This document shows positions 44,361 to 52,768 of a stretch of 64,000 nt of DNA, one piece after another. Numbering within the stretch: position 1 is the stretch's first letter; the number at the start of each line of letters is the position of its first letter. A program made the translations under genes and the position numbers. The stretch is taken from positions 34,030 through 98,029 of the forward strand of contig JAGUYG010000004.1 of the NCBI GenBank assembly GCA_020061465.1. The letters are read 5' to 3'. The notes under the pieces were generated by a model. It saw only the letters and a list, made by a program, of their open reading frames with translations. It was not told the origin of the DNA and did no database searches. Source of the stretch: Ignavibacteriales bacterium (GTDB taxonomy: Bacteria; Bacteroidota; Ignavibacteria; Ignavibacteriales; Ignavibacteriaceae).

Positions 44361-45344
44361 TCATAAATGTAATTCCACAACGTCTCCGTCGTTTAAAACA
44401 TGATTCCGCCCCACCTGTTGTCCGTCAAACACATATTTGCCCCAGATGCGTGCAGATTTTAAATTCACAAGAAAATCTTTGTGCACTTTAGCTGCAAATG
44501 TTTCAACGGTGCTACCGCGTTTTAAAATAAACGGCTGCGATTTATCGGCATCTTCGCCCGGTGGTTTTGAGTAAACACGAATTAATTCCATTTCACGAAT
44601 AATAATATCAAACAGGCGGTCGATGTTATAATTCTCCTTTATTGAAATGGGAATTAAAAGCCACCCATCCCGAAGCAGATCGTTAAGCACATCAAACTCT
44701 TCTTCCAGCCCTTTAGCCTCGACTTTATTAATTGCAAGAACAAATGGAATAAATTTTATTCGCTGCTCTTTGTATTCTTCTTTTTTCGATGCGAAAGCGA
44801 TGTGGTGCTCAATTAATATATTAATGCAATCATCAAACTGTTCCAGAGGAGATTCCTGCAAGTCAAGCATAAGTAAAATTAAGTCGGCAGTTTTTATTAA
44901 TTCGAACAATTCCGGCTCAACATGTTCTTTATTTAATGGCGGTGTATCAATTAATTGTAAATGAATATTATGGTATTCCATCATGCCGGGAGTTGGCAGC
45001 CAGGTTGTGTAAGGATAATTTGATACTTCAGGCTTTGCATTTGTTAAAGAAGCAATTAAAGACGACTTGCCAGAGTTCGGCGCGCCCACAACAACAATTC
45101 TTGCAGCACCTTCTTTCTCGATGTGATAGTGACTATCATACCTGCCCGCTTTTTTGCTTTGCTGCGCCAGCGATTTTAACTTGGATAATTTTTTTCTATA
45201 CTCCGCTCTAAGCTTATCCGTTCCTTTATGCTTAGGGATAGTGCCTAGCAGTTCTTCAAGCGCTGCCGCTTTTTCTATCGGGTTTGAAGCCTCTTTAAAT
45301 TTTCTTTCGGCTTCAAAGTATTCGGGCGGAAGGTTTGTCGGCAT
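44361..45344 (-). CDS. Obg/DRG-type GTPase with C-terminal TGS domain
   Basis: The 327-aa protein has an N-terminal coiled region, then a GTPase: G1 GAPNSGKSS (87-95), switch region YPYTTWLPTPGM, G3 DTPPL, G4 NKVE and G5 IPISI. It closes with a TGS domain (FAAKVHKDFLVNLKSARIWG, then GRNHVLNDGDVVELHL). This matches bacterial homologues of DRG proteins, which are thought to act in ribosome or RNA biology. It is the only minus-strand gene in this accessory zone. Confidence 0.9.
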   Translation of the reverse strand: MPTNLPPEYFEAERKFKEASNPIEKAAALEELLGTIPKHKGTDKLRAEYRKKLSKLKSLAQQSKKAGRYDSHYHIEKEGAARIVVVGAPNSGKSSLIASLTNAKPEVSNYPYTTWLPTPGMMEYHNIHLQLIDTPPLNKEHVEPELFELIKTADLILLMLDLQESPLEQFDDCINILIEHHIAFASKKEEYKEQRIKFIPFVLAINKVEAKGLEEEFDVLNDLLRDGWLLIPISIKENYNIDRLFDIIIREMELIRVYSKPPGEDADKSQPFILKRGSTVETFAAKVHKDFLVNLKSARIWGKYVFDGQQVGRNHVLNDGDVVELHL

Positions 45345-45471
45345 AAGATTATTTTTTTGATTTATCAGCCGTTAAAATTTCTAAGAATAAATTAATGAAT
45401 TAAAGAATTAGAAGACAGACGAAAAGCATAATCCGTTAAAAAATACATTTACATTGGAGAAAAATAAATCA

Positions 45472-45873
45472 GTGAAAACTACAATTCTATCTTTCTTTAT
45501 AGTAATTACAATCATTTCATTTTCTTGTAAGGAGAATAACATGAACAATTTAAACCAACCCTACACTTTGGGAATTTGGACAGTGAAAGCCGGAAATGAA
45601 CAAAGTTTCATCGAAGAGTGGAAAAACTTTGCAGTGTGGACTTCCAAAAATCAGCGTGGCATCGGTCATGGCTATTTGCTTCAAGATGCAGCAAACCCAC
45701 AACGGTTTATATCTTTTGGAGATTGGGAAAATCTTGATGTTATTAAAGAATGGAGGGAACGTCCTGAGTTCAAAACTTTTGTAGACAAAGTGAAATTGTT
45801 TTGCGAAGATTTTCACCCGCATACAATGAAACTGGTGGCTGCTTCAGAAACTGACGATTCAAAAAAGAAATAA
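45472..45873 (+). CDS. Antibiotic biosynthesis monooxygenase (ABM)-like protein
   Basis: Starting at GTG 45472 the protein has a lipoprotein-like leader (FFIVITIISFSCKENN). A second start, the ATG at 45541 with AAGGAG six nt before it, would give only the cytoplasmic-looking ABM domain: YTLGIWTVKAGNEQSFIEEW, GHGYLLQDAANPQRFISFGDW and FVDKVKLFCEDFHP. ABM domains are small heme-degrading or oxygenase-like dimers. Both forms may be made; the leader and the internal ribosome-binding site are each convincing. Confidence 0.78.
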   Translation: MKTTILSFFIVITIISFSCKENNMNNLNQPYTLGIWTVKAGNEQSFIEEWKNFAVWTSKNQRGIGHGYLLQDAANPQRFISFGDWENLDVIKEWRERPEFKTFVDKVKLFCEDFHPHTMKLVAASETDDSKKK

Positions 45874-46066
45874 ATAAGTGCCACGAACAAATCATTAAAT
45901 TTCTAATGTGAATTGTTTGCAACAAACTTAGCGTGACGGCGTAAACACAACATACCTTGTGTGAAATTCGGCACCTGTATTTAAAATGCGAATCTGTAAT
46001 TTCCATGCGTTTATATAGGGGCATAAATAATTAATTTGCTTCAACCATTAATATTAGGAGGCTGCT

Positions 46067-46555
46067 ATGCACCGCGCTACATATTCTGTCCTTTCCATTC
46101 TTTTGGTGTCCGTAATTTTCTTTTCATGCCAAACTCCGCAGACCAACGTATCAGATGTACGAAAAATCATTGAAGAAGCCAATGCGGTTCAAATCAAAAG
46201 CTTTGAAACCAAAGACGTGCAAAACATGACGACAAATTATGCCGAAGATGCTGTTGTTTGTCCTCAAAACGGTCCCATGGTAACCGGTAAAGAAAATATT
46301 GCGGCGTTTTTCAATGAAATGTTAAGTATGATGAAAGAAATGAGTTTTGCCTCAACTAAGTTTGATGCAAGCGGAGATATCGCTTATGAAGTTGGCACGT
46401 ATTCCGGCGTTTGGGATATGCCGGGAATGGGTGCCGTTGATGATAAAGGAAAGTACGTCTCCGTTTGGAAAAAGCAGGCAGACGGCACCTGGAAAATAGT
46501 AGTAGATATCTTCAATACGGATATGCCTATGTCGTCAGAAGTGGCGATGGAATAG
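46067..46555 (+). CDS. SnoaL/DUF4440-like lipoprotein
   Basis: The 162-aa protein has a lipobox (SVIFFSCQ) and an NTF2-like cone fold: EEANAVQIKSFETKDVQNMT, NYAEDAVVCPQNGPMVTGKE, AFFNEMLSMMKEMSFASTKF and DDKGKYVSVWKKQADGTWKI. The family includes ketosteroid-isomerase-like proteins of mostly unknown function. AGGAGG is present upstream and a strong terminator follows. Confidence 0.87.
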   Translation: MHRATYSVLSILLVSVIFFSCQTPQTNVSDVRKIIEEANAVQIKSFETKDVQNMTTNYAEDAVVCPQNGPMVTGKENIAAFFNEMLSMMKEMSFASTKFDASGDIAYEVGTYSGVWDMPGMGAVDDKGKYVSVWKKQADGTWKIVVDIFNTDMPMSSEVAME

Positions 46556-46624
46556 TTTTGTTTAGGCTAATCTAATCTGCAATTCAGTACTTTTTTTTCC
46601 AGCATCAAAATTTAAAAGTACTTT

Positions 46625-46674
46625 AACCTCTGCCGTGTTAACTTATATCGTTAATACGACAGAGGTTTTTTTTT
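46625..46674 (+). terminator. Terminator of the SnoaL-like gene
   Basis: AACCTCTGCCGTGTTAAC pairs with GTTAATACGACAGAGGTT with two small bulges, followed by eight T residues. Confidence 0.85.
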
Positions 46675-46714
46675 ATAACAACATTAAGATTAAAAAAATT
46701 TTCCGTCACTAACT

Positions 46715-46854
46715 GAAGTTACGCAACGCTGAAAGATGACATCTTTTTAATAAGAAAATCAACTTTCTGTTTCTAGATAAAATTATCATCTATTTCTAAT
46801 TTTCTTCAAAAATAAAGATGTCATCTTTTCGCTACTTGGTTTTTGCGTAACTTC
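46715..46854. mobile_element. MITE-like palindromic element, full copy 1
   Basis: The element starts GAAGTTACGCAA and ends TTGCGTAACTTC (12-bp terminal inverted repeats). Inside each end lies AAAGATGACATCTTT and its complement AAAGATGTCATCTTT. It has no gene. TTCCGTCACTAA occurs on both sides (46701-46712 and 46852-46863), which looks like a target-site duplication. Confidence 0.75.
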
Positions 46855-46891
46855 CGTCACTAATAACAATCATAAAATAGAAAGAAACGTC

Positions 46892-47458
46892 ATGACAATC
46901 GAACGATTAGCCGGTGTTGTTCTGCTTACCGGTTCTTTGCTTTTTATTGTTGCCGCTTTCTTACCTATTTCATGGGTCTTTGGTGAGCGAGACCCGGAAA
47001 AGAAGCTTGAAATGATAAACGCCGCTCTTGGTTCGTGGAAATTTGCTCAAGTATTATTCGGTGCCGGTGCTGCGGCAGCATCTACAGGTTTATTATTTGT
47101 ATATCTTCATCTTAGAAATAGTGAAGCTAATACAGCAGTTTTAATAGCCTTTGTATGTTCTGCTGTTGGCGCGGTTTTGCGGGCTTGGCATACATACTTA
47201 AGAGCAGTTGACCCAAATGAATTCGTTTACAGACTTTTGCAGCCCAACTGGCTTGCCGGAGCTTATTTTGTCTTAACGATGGCTGCTCTCTTTGCTTTAG
47301 GAATTGGTCTTCTCAAAACAGAATATCAGCCGTGGGTTGGCTGGATGAATATCATCGCATCAATTGTGTTTATATTAATAGCCATAATTTTCGGAGATAT
47401 TCCGCCTTTTGTTTTTTATATTATCACTGCAATTACGGCTGTAGTACTGATTCTGTGA
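46892..47458 (+). CDS. Polytopic membrane protein of unknown function
   Basis: The 188-aa protein has about five membrane segments (LAGVVLLTGSLLFIVAAFLP, WKFAQVLFGAGAAAASTGLLF, TAVLIAFVCSAVGAVLRA, WLAGAYFVLTMAALFALGIG, WMNIIASIVFILIAIIFGDI). I do not recognise a specific family; the layout is like small hydrophobic DUF proteins found next to resistance genes. It ends 27 bp before the GNAT gene and may share its transcript. Confidence 0.75.
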   Translation: MTIERLAGVVLLTGSLLFIVAAFLPISWVFGERDPEKKLEMINAALGSWKFAQVLFGAGAAAASTGLLFVYLHLRNSEANTAVLIAFVCSAVGAVLRAWHTYLRAVDPNEFVYRLLQPNWLAGAYFVLTMAALFALGIGLLKTEYQPWVGWMNIIASIVFILIAIIFGDIPPFVFYIITAITAVVLIL

Positions 47459-47484
47459 ATGAGTTTTTTTTTAAGAAGTTTTTT

Positions 47485-48018
47485 ATGAATGAAACCGAAT
47501 TATCTTCCTTTCCGCTTTTAACAACCGAAAGGATTCTTTTACGCCAGCTTGAAGAAAGCGACGCGGGTGAAATTTTCTTTCTTCGCTCCGATACTAACGT
47601 AAATCGATATATCGATAGACCAAAAGCAAAATCTGTCGAAGATGCAATGGAATTTATTAATAAAATCAACAGTGGGATTAAGGTTAACAAATGGTTTTAT
47701 TGGGCAGCTTCACTCAAAGGCGATTCTAAGTTAATCGGTACGGTTTGCTTATGGAATTTCTCAGAAGATAAAAAAGCCGCCGAAATAGGATATGAATTGA
47801 ATCCGGCATTTCAAGGAAAAGGTTACATGAACGAAGTCTTGAAGGAAGTTATTGAGTTTGGTTTTAATAAGCTTAAGATTTATAAGATCGATGCTTATAC
47901 TCATAAGGACAATGTTAAATCAACAAACTTGCTGCTAAAGAATAATTTTAAACTTGATGCTGAACGCAAGGATAAAGAGAATGAAAACAATATTATTTTT
48001 ACGTTGAGGAGAGGCTAA
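47485..48018 (+). CDS. RimJ/RimL-type GNAT acetyltransferase
   Basis: I placed the start at the ATG at 47485 (MNETELSSFPLLTTERILLRQL). The 177-aa protein has the GNAT pattern: AASLKGDSKLIGTVCLW, AAEIGYELNPAFQGKGYMNE (acetyl-CoA loop, QGKGY) and KIDAYTHKDNVKSTNLLLKN. It should transfer an acetyl group to the amino group of a protein N-terminus or small molecule. It is 8 bp before the MazG-like gene, so the two are co-transcribed. Confidence 0.9.
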   Translation: MNETELSSFPLLTTERILLRQLEESDAGEIFFLRSDTNVNRYIDRPKAKSVEDAMEFINKINSGIKVNKWFYWAASLKGDSKLIGTVCLWNFSEDKKAAEIGYELNPAFQGKGYMNEVLKEVIEFGFNKLKIYKIDAYTHKDNVKSTNLLLKNNFKLDAERKDKENENNIIFTLRRG

Positions 48019-48026
48019 CAGCGCGT

Positions 48027-48344
48027 ATGAAAGAGCTACAAAAAATAATTAAAACTTTTTGTTTAGATAATGGTCTTCAATCTCCGGCAGAACATCGCGT
48101 TCTTGATGCGATGTCCGAACTTGGTGAGGTTGCAAAAGAAATTTTATTAATGAGCAGCTATGGCAGAAAGCCTTTAAAACACAGCGATGAAATTAAATCC
48201 GAACTCGGTGATTTACTATTTTCAGTTATTACCATAGCTAATTCTTTTAATGTTGATTTAGAGGAAGCATTGGACTTAGTTTTTGAAAAGTACAAAAGAA
48301 GAATGATGCACGGTTCACCTGGCTCGGAGGTTGAATTGGAATGA
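48027..48344 (+). CDS. MazG-like NTP pyrophosphohydrolase
   Basis: The 105-aa protein has the all-alpha NTPase signature EXXE...EXXD: LDAMSELGEVAKEILLMSSY then SELGDLLFSVITIANSFNVD. These enzymes hydrolyse canonical or damaged dNTPs to monophosphate and pyrophosphate and act as house-cleaning enzymes. It is short, corresponding to a single MazG domain that dimerises. Confidence 0.87.
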   Translation: MKELQKIIKTFCLDNGLQSPAEHRVLDAMSELGEVAKEILLMSSYGRKPLKHSDEIKSELGDLLFSVITIANSFNVDLEEALDLVFEKYKRRMMHGSPGSEVELE

Positions 48345-48451
48345 TGCCCGTTTAAAATTTAATGTGCTTAAGAAATGCTCAACTCCCAAAACCAAGGTGA
48401 ATGAGTTCATATTTGAGCATTGGGTGATTTACTCTAAACAAATTGATAAGC

Positions 48452-48826
48452 ATGAATGAAAAAGATCCCAAATCAATTGCGCTGCAATTCGGTGAGTACA
48501 TAAACTATCATGATGCGGCATCACTCGCTGCCTTAATGTCTGATAACCATTCGTTCATAGATCGCGATAATAATATTATCAATTCAAAAGAAAATGTAAT
48601 TAACGCGTGGATAAATTTTTTTAAGATGTTTCCCGATTATAAAAATATATTTTCCATTGTAAAATCAACTAATGATTTAGTGATTTTTGCCGGTTATGCA
48701 TACTGGTCTGAAGAAAATAAATACGACCCTGCTATATGGACGGCAAAGGTATAAAAGGATCTCGTGGTCGAATGGCGTGTTTATTACGATACGATAGAGA
48801 TTAGGAATAAATTTGAGTTGATATGA
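48452..48826 (+). pseudogene. NTF2-like (SnoaL-type) gene with a premature TAA
   Basis: From the ATG at 48452 the frame reads EKDPKSIALQFGEYINYHDAA, then NHSFIDRDNNIINSKE and KMFPDYKNIFSIVKS, a typical NTF2-like fold. It stops at a TAA (48752-48754). The same frame continues with KDLVVEWRVYYDTIEIRNKF and ends at a TGA at 48826. DLVVEWRVYYDT is the normal C-terminal strand of such proteins, so the stop is a lesion that removes the final strand. The truncated 100-aa product probably does not fold. Confidence 0.75.
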
Positions 48827-48950
48827 GTAAGTTTTTACACAAAAGTATAAATCTTCTAACTACTTTAGCGGTGCAAGAATTAGGCTAATATACCAAACCG
48901 AATACTTAAAAAGAATTAATTACAAGGGAGAAATCACTCCCACGCTTGAA

Positions 48951-49634
48951 GTGCTGAACGGATTGCAAAAATCTCATCTGTTAACTGTGCCGTTCGAGAA
49001 TTTGGACATTCACTGCGGAAGAAGAATCGATCTAAAACAAACGTATACTAAAATTGTAGAAAGAAACCGCGGCGGATTTTGTTACGAGCTTAACGGACTT
49101 TTTTTTGAATTATTAAAATCAATTGGATTCAAGGCAAAACTTGTTTCTGCCAGAGTGTATGATAAAAATACAGGCTTCGGACAAGAGTTTGATCACATGG
49201 TAATTATTGTAACAATCAACGGCAATAAATACTTAACCGATGTGGGATTCGGCGAGTTCGCTTTCTATCCTTTAAAAATTGAATTGGACAAACTGCTGGA
49301 AGATCCGAGAGGGAAATTCAAAATTAGTATTTATGACAACACATATTTGTTAGTAAGCAAGATAGAAGAGAATGAATCAATTCCCCAATATCTTTTTAGC
49401 GAGATTGAGCGGCAGCCTGAAGATTTTTACGAAATGTGCGTCTATCATCAAACCTCTCCCGATTCTCATTTCACACAGAAGAGAATATGTTCGCTACCAA
49501 CCGAAAACGGCAGAATAACCATTTCGGGCAATACCTTAAAAATAACTGTGGATAAAAATGTTACCGAAAGAATTTTAACCGACAAAGATGACTTCAACAA
49601 AGCATTGTGGAATTACTTTAAAATTAAAATATAA
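48951..49634 (+). CDS. Arylamine N-acetyltransferase with a lost start codon
   Basis: The catalytic triad is present: RGGFCYEL (Cys44), EFDHMVII (His82) and LTDVGFG (Asp97), plus the family spacing. Homology clearly extends upstream of the GTG at 48951: IYQTEYLKRINYKGEITPTL lies in frame from 48888, but the codon there is ATA, not ATG. The upstream frame contains no ATG or GTG. Either translation starts at the GTG and the first helix is lost, or a rare ATA start is used. The enzyme transfers acetyl from acetyl-CoA to aromatic amines or hydrazines. Confidence 0.8.
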   Translation: MLNGLQKSHLLTVPFENLDIHCGRRIDLKQTYTKIVERNRGGFCYELNGLFFELLKSIGFKAKLVSARVYDKNTGFGQEFDHMVIIVTINGNKYLTDVGFGEFAFYPLKIELDKLLEDPRGKFKISIYDNTYLLVSKIEENESIPQYLFSEIERQPEDFYEMCVYHQTSPDSHFTQKRICSLPTENGRITISGNTLKITVDKNVTERILTDKDDFNKALWNYFKIKI

Positions 49635-49802
49635 TTTTGTTCGCCGGTAAAATAATTTGATTAACCTTAATGACTTTATACATCTCTTTAATTATTTTTT
49701 CCCGCGTAAAAAACCTGGGCGCATTTCAATTATCGCTTATACTCTATTTCATTCTGTTAGAATAATACATCTACCCCTTACAAAACATCAAAGGAAAACA
49801 TT

Positions 49803-49985
49803 ATGATCCATAACATTATTAATTTTTTGCATCTTATGGCAACCACTGTTTGGATAGGTGGAGCAATTTATATTCACTTTATTCTGTTTCCCGCGTTAAA
49901 GCAAATTGATCAGCAGCAAAGCGGAAAACTTCAGGGGATTATTGCAAAAAGATTTTCTATTTATCAGAGACTACAATCAACTTAA
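49803..49985 (+). pseudogene. N-terminal fragment of a CopD-family membrane protein
   Basis: The frame reads HNIINFLHLMATTVWIGGAI, then YIHFILFPALKQIDQQQSGK, the first two helices of CopD-type copper-resistance and related DUF2269/CopD membrane proteins. It then runs out of homology after GIIAKRFSIYQ and stops at 49985. The remaining helices are missing; a TSUP-type C-terminus begins instead, in another frame. Confidence 0.65.
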
Positions 49986-50139
49986 TTATGAACTAATAGC
50001 AGCCGCAGCACTTTCTGCATTTTTAGGTGCTTATATTGGAAACAGGCTTGTGAAAAAAATTAAGATAAAGACTCTTCACTATATCGTTGCCGTAATGCTG
50101 TTTGTCTTCGCTTTACTTTTGGGGCTTGGTATTATATAG
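49960..50139 (+). pseudogene. C-terminal fragment of a TSUP (TauE/SafE) sulfite exporter
   Basis: A second frame reads NYELIAAAALSAFLGAYIGN, then RLVKKIKIKTLHYIVAVMLF and ends with LLLGLGII. This is the last two helices of TSUP permeases, which export sulfite or related anions or take up sulfur compounds. The rest is gone. It lies immediately upstream of the ArsR-rhodanese regulator, SQR-like and DsrE genes, where a TSUP gene is common, so a deletion probably removed the CopD 3' end and TSUP 5' end together. Confidence 0.65.
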
Positions 50140-50228
50140 AATAAACTTAGTGTGGCTTGATAATCAATTCTTATTTTTCTATTATTCAATTGTTTAATTG
50201 AATATTTTAGAAATCCTTTGGAATTTGA

Positions 50229-50885
50229 ATGAAATCACGTGATTTTAAGGACTTGATCTTCCAGCAGTTTGCAAATATAGCCACCGCATTCTCTAGTCCT
50301 AAGCGATTGGAAATAATAGATTTATTAATTCAGGGTGAGAAGGATGTAGAAACTCTGTCTAAACAAATTTCATCTGAATTTGCTAACACATCCCGCCACT
50401 TACAAATCTTAAAAAATGCAAGATTGGTTGAAAGCCGCCGTGATGGGGTGAGAATTTATTATCGTATTACCGAAGAAAGAGTATTCAATTGCTGGAAAAG
50501 TTTGCAGCTTCTTTCTGAAAGCCGCGTGGCTGAACTGAAACAAGTATTGAAAGGATTTCTTGAAGAACGTAATGCAGCGGACACGATAAGTACAGATGAA
50601 CTATTGTCCCGGATAAAATCTAACGATGTAATTATAATAGATGTTAGACCGGATGAAGAATATAAAAACGGACACATAAAGGGTTCAGTCTCTTTTCCTT
50701 TAGCAGAATTAAAAGATAGATTAGATGAAATACCGAAGGATCGGGAAGTAGTTGCGTATTGTCGAGGTCCATATTGTGTGCTTGCACCAGAAGCCATTAG
50801 CATACTAAGAAGCAAGGGCTTCAATGCCGTTAGATTGGAAAACGGATTACCTGAATGGAAAGCTGCTGGGTTACCGGTTGAATAA
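50229..50885 (+). CDS. ArsR-family regulator fused to a rhodanese domain
   Basis: The 218-aa protein has an ArsR winged helix (residues about 10-95: FSSPKRLEIIDLLIQGEKDV, FANTSRHLQILKNARLVESR) followed by a rhodanese domain (about 120-218: VIIIDVRPDEEYKNGHIKGS). The active-site loop is CRGPYC (178-183), with catalytic Cys178 and a second cysteine. Such fusions sense sulfane sulfur or persulfides and repress nearby sulfur genes. It is 11 bp before the SQR-like gene, hence co-transcribed with it. Confidence 0.92.
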   Translation: MKSRDFKDLIFQQFANIATAFSSPKRLEIIDLLIQGEKDVETLSKQISSEFANTSRHLQILKNARLVESRRDGVRIYYRITEERVFNCWKSLQLLSESRVAELKQVLKGFLEERNAADTISTDELLSRIKSNDVIIIDVRPDEEYKNGHIKGSVSFPLAELKDRLDEIPKDREVVAYCRGPYCVLAPEAISILRSKGFNAVRLENGLPEWKAAGLPVE

Positions 50886-50896
50886 TTAAACAATTA

Positions 50897-52192
50897 ATGA
50901 GCGATAAAATGACAAACAAAAAAATAGTAATACTCGGCGGAGGCATTGGCGGAATTGTGGCTGCGAATAAACTGCGCCGCAGTCTTTCTTCCGATATTAA
51001 TATAACCCTGATCGAGCGAAATAAAATTCATTCATTTGCTGCTTCGTATTTATGGGTTATGGTAGGCTTAAGAAAGCCCGAAAAAATTACAATGCCGCTT
51101 AATAAACTCGTTTATAAGGATGTAAACATTGTATACGCTGAGGTTAAAAGTATTGATACCGAACGAAGAACAGTTCAAACCGATAACGAAAAATTTGATT
51201 ACGATTATTTGATAATCGCACTCGGTGCTGAATTGAAAAAGAAACATTTTGAAAGCGGCAAAAACGGAATTCACAATTTCTATACCTACGAAGGCGCTAA
51301 AAATTTAAGAGATGAATTGAGCCAAATAAAAGCAGGCAAAATTCTTATTGCTATTGAATCTCTTCCTTATAAATGCCCCGGAGCCCCTTATGAAGCAGCT
51401 ATGTTGATTGCAGACTATATCAAAAAACAAGGGCTGTCCGATAATATAAAGATAAGTTTGTATACGCCCGAACCGCAGCCGCTTCCGGTTGCCGGACCTG
51501 AACTTGGTAAATCGGTTTCTGATCTTTTGGAACAAAAGGGAATTAATTTCTATCCGCTGCATCAGTTTATCGAAATCAAAACTTTAGAAAAAGAAATTGT
51601 TTTAGGTGATGAAAAAGCTATTTCTTATGATATGCTCATAGTAATCCCGAAGCACATTCCACCAGTAGCATTAAATAATTCAGGACTGACAAATGAGATT
51701 GGCCTGCCTGGCTTACCTGGCGGGAAGCAGGTCGATCAGGCAAGCTGGATACCGGTGGATAAGAACACATTAGAAACAAAAATCGAAAATGTTTATGCAA
51801 TCGGTGATGTTACTTCTGTTTCAATTCCCGGCAGATGGCATCCCGATAAACCAATGAAATTACCTAAAGCAGGAGTATTTGCTCATTCACAGGCGTTGAC
51901 TGTTTCCGAAATAATCGCAGCAAAAATTAATGGGAAAGAATCAAATGAGAGTTTTTGCGGCGATGGATTTTGCATGCTTGAAGCCGGTGACGACTTTGCC
52001 GGTTTTGCTTATGGTGACTTTTTCGCTTCGCCTCATCCTGATGTCAAAATGAAAAAACTGGGAAAAGTATGGCATTTGGGAAAAGTATTTTTTGAAAAGT
52101 GGTGGCTTGCACCAATTGGATTTACAAAAAACATTTATAAATACGTTCTATCTATTGGTGGAAAAATGTTTGGCATTCCTATAAAGTTGTAA
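50897..52192 (+). CDS. SQR-like FAD-dependent pyridine nucleotide-disulfide oxidoreductase
   Basis: The 431-aa flavoprotein has GGGIGGIVAANKLRRSL (FAD Rossmann), LIIALGAELKKK, ESLPYKCPGAPYEAA with Cys160, and NVYAIGDVTSV (FAD-binding). These are the features of sulfide:quinone oxidoreductases and flavocytochrome-c-type sulfide dehydrogenases. The C-terminal region GDGFCMLEAGDDFAGFAYGD and an amphipathic tail fit membrane association. It likely oxidises sulfide or a persulfide. The cysteine pattern is not identical to canonical SQR, so the exact substrate is open. Confidence 0.85.
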   Translation: MSDKMTNKKIVILGGGIGGIVAANKLRRSLSSDINITLIERNKIHSFAASYLWVMVGLRKPEKITMPLNKLVYKDVNIVYAEVKSIDTERRTVQTDNEKFDYDYLIIALGAELKKKHFESGKNGIHNFYTYEGAKNLRDELSQIKAGKILIAIESLPYKCPGAPYEAAMLIADYIKKQGLSDNIKISLYTPEPQPLPVAGPELGKSVSDLLEQKGINFYPLHQFIEIKTLEKEIVLGDEKAISYDMLIVIPKHIPPVALNNSGLTNEIGLPGLPGGKQVDQASWIPVDKNTLETKIENVYAIGDVTSVSIPGRWHPDKPMKLPKAGVFAHSQALTVSEIIAAKINGKESNESFCGDGFCMLEAGDDFAGFAYGDFFASPHPDVKMKKLGKVWHLGKVFFEKWWLAPIGFTKNIYKYVLSIGGKMFGIPIKL

Positions 52193-52224
52193 TCAGAACA
52201 TTCAATAAACATTTAGTTATTAAT

Positions 52225-52342
52225 GAAGTTACGCAACACTGAAAGATGACATCTTTTTATAGAGAAAGTAATTACCTATTACTGGATAAAATTTCAAAAA
52301 CAAAGATGTCATTTTTTCGCTGCTTGGTTTTTGCTTAACTTC
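52225..52342. mobile_element. MITE-like palindromic element, full copy 2
   Basis: Ends are GAAGTTACGCAACACTGAAAG and the reverse of TTGCTTAACTTC, with AAAGATGACATCTTT and AAAGATGTCATTTTTT inside. It is about 20 bp shorter than copy 1 in the middle. ATTAAT is found on both flanks (about 52219-52224 and 52344-52349), a possible short target duplication. Confidence 0.75.
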
Positions 52343-52384
52343 AATTAATTCAGTTAAACCATCCCAATAAATGGAGAACAAAGA

Positions 52385-52738
52385 ATGAGAATATTGATCA
52401 TCATTAATGATGCACCGTACGGAATCGAAAAGGCTTACAACGCTCTTCGCTTAGCAATGAATATGCAGAAAGAAAAACCCGAAATTGAATTAACAGTGTT
52501 TTTAATGGCTGATGCTGTCGGTTGCGCTATCCCCAATCAAAAGACCGCACAAGGATATTACAACATAGAAAGAATGCTTAAAGCGGTTCTAAACAAAAAA
52601 GGTAAATTGAAATGCTGCGGAACATGTCTCGATGCAAGGGGCTTAGATTCAATTCAATTAATCGAAGGAGCCGAAAGAAGCACCATGCAGGAATTAACCC
52701 GCCTTTCTTTTGAAGCTGATAAAGTAATTACGTTTTAG
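52385..52738 (+). CDS. DsrE-family protein
   Basis: The 117-aa protein has the DsrE/DsrF fold: MRILIIINDAPYGIEKAYNA, then ELTVFLMADAVGCAIPNQKT and a C-terminal KLKCCGTCLDARG with Cys77, Cys78 and Cys81. DsrE proteins carry persulfide sulfur between enzymes. Its position after the ArsR-rhodanese and SQR-like genes supports a role in sulfide or sulfane sulfur transfer. A MITE separates it from the SQR-like gene, so it may have its own promoter. Confidence 0.9.
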   Translation: MRILIIINDAPYGIEKAYNALRLAMNMQKEKPEIELTVFLMADAVGCAIPNQKTAQGYYNIERMLKAVLNKKGKLKCCGTCLDARGLDSIQLIEGAERSTMQELTRLSFEADKVITF

Positions 52739-52768
52739 GCGGATACTTATAAATGAATTGGATTTTCG

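Larger units (their letters stand above)
46556..46891. other. Intergenic region with a terminator and a MITE
   Basis: It contains the terminator at 46625-46674 and the MITE-like element at 46715-46854; nothing else is visible. Confidence 0.7.
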
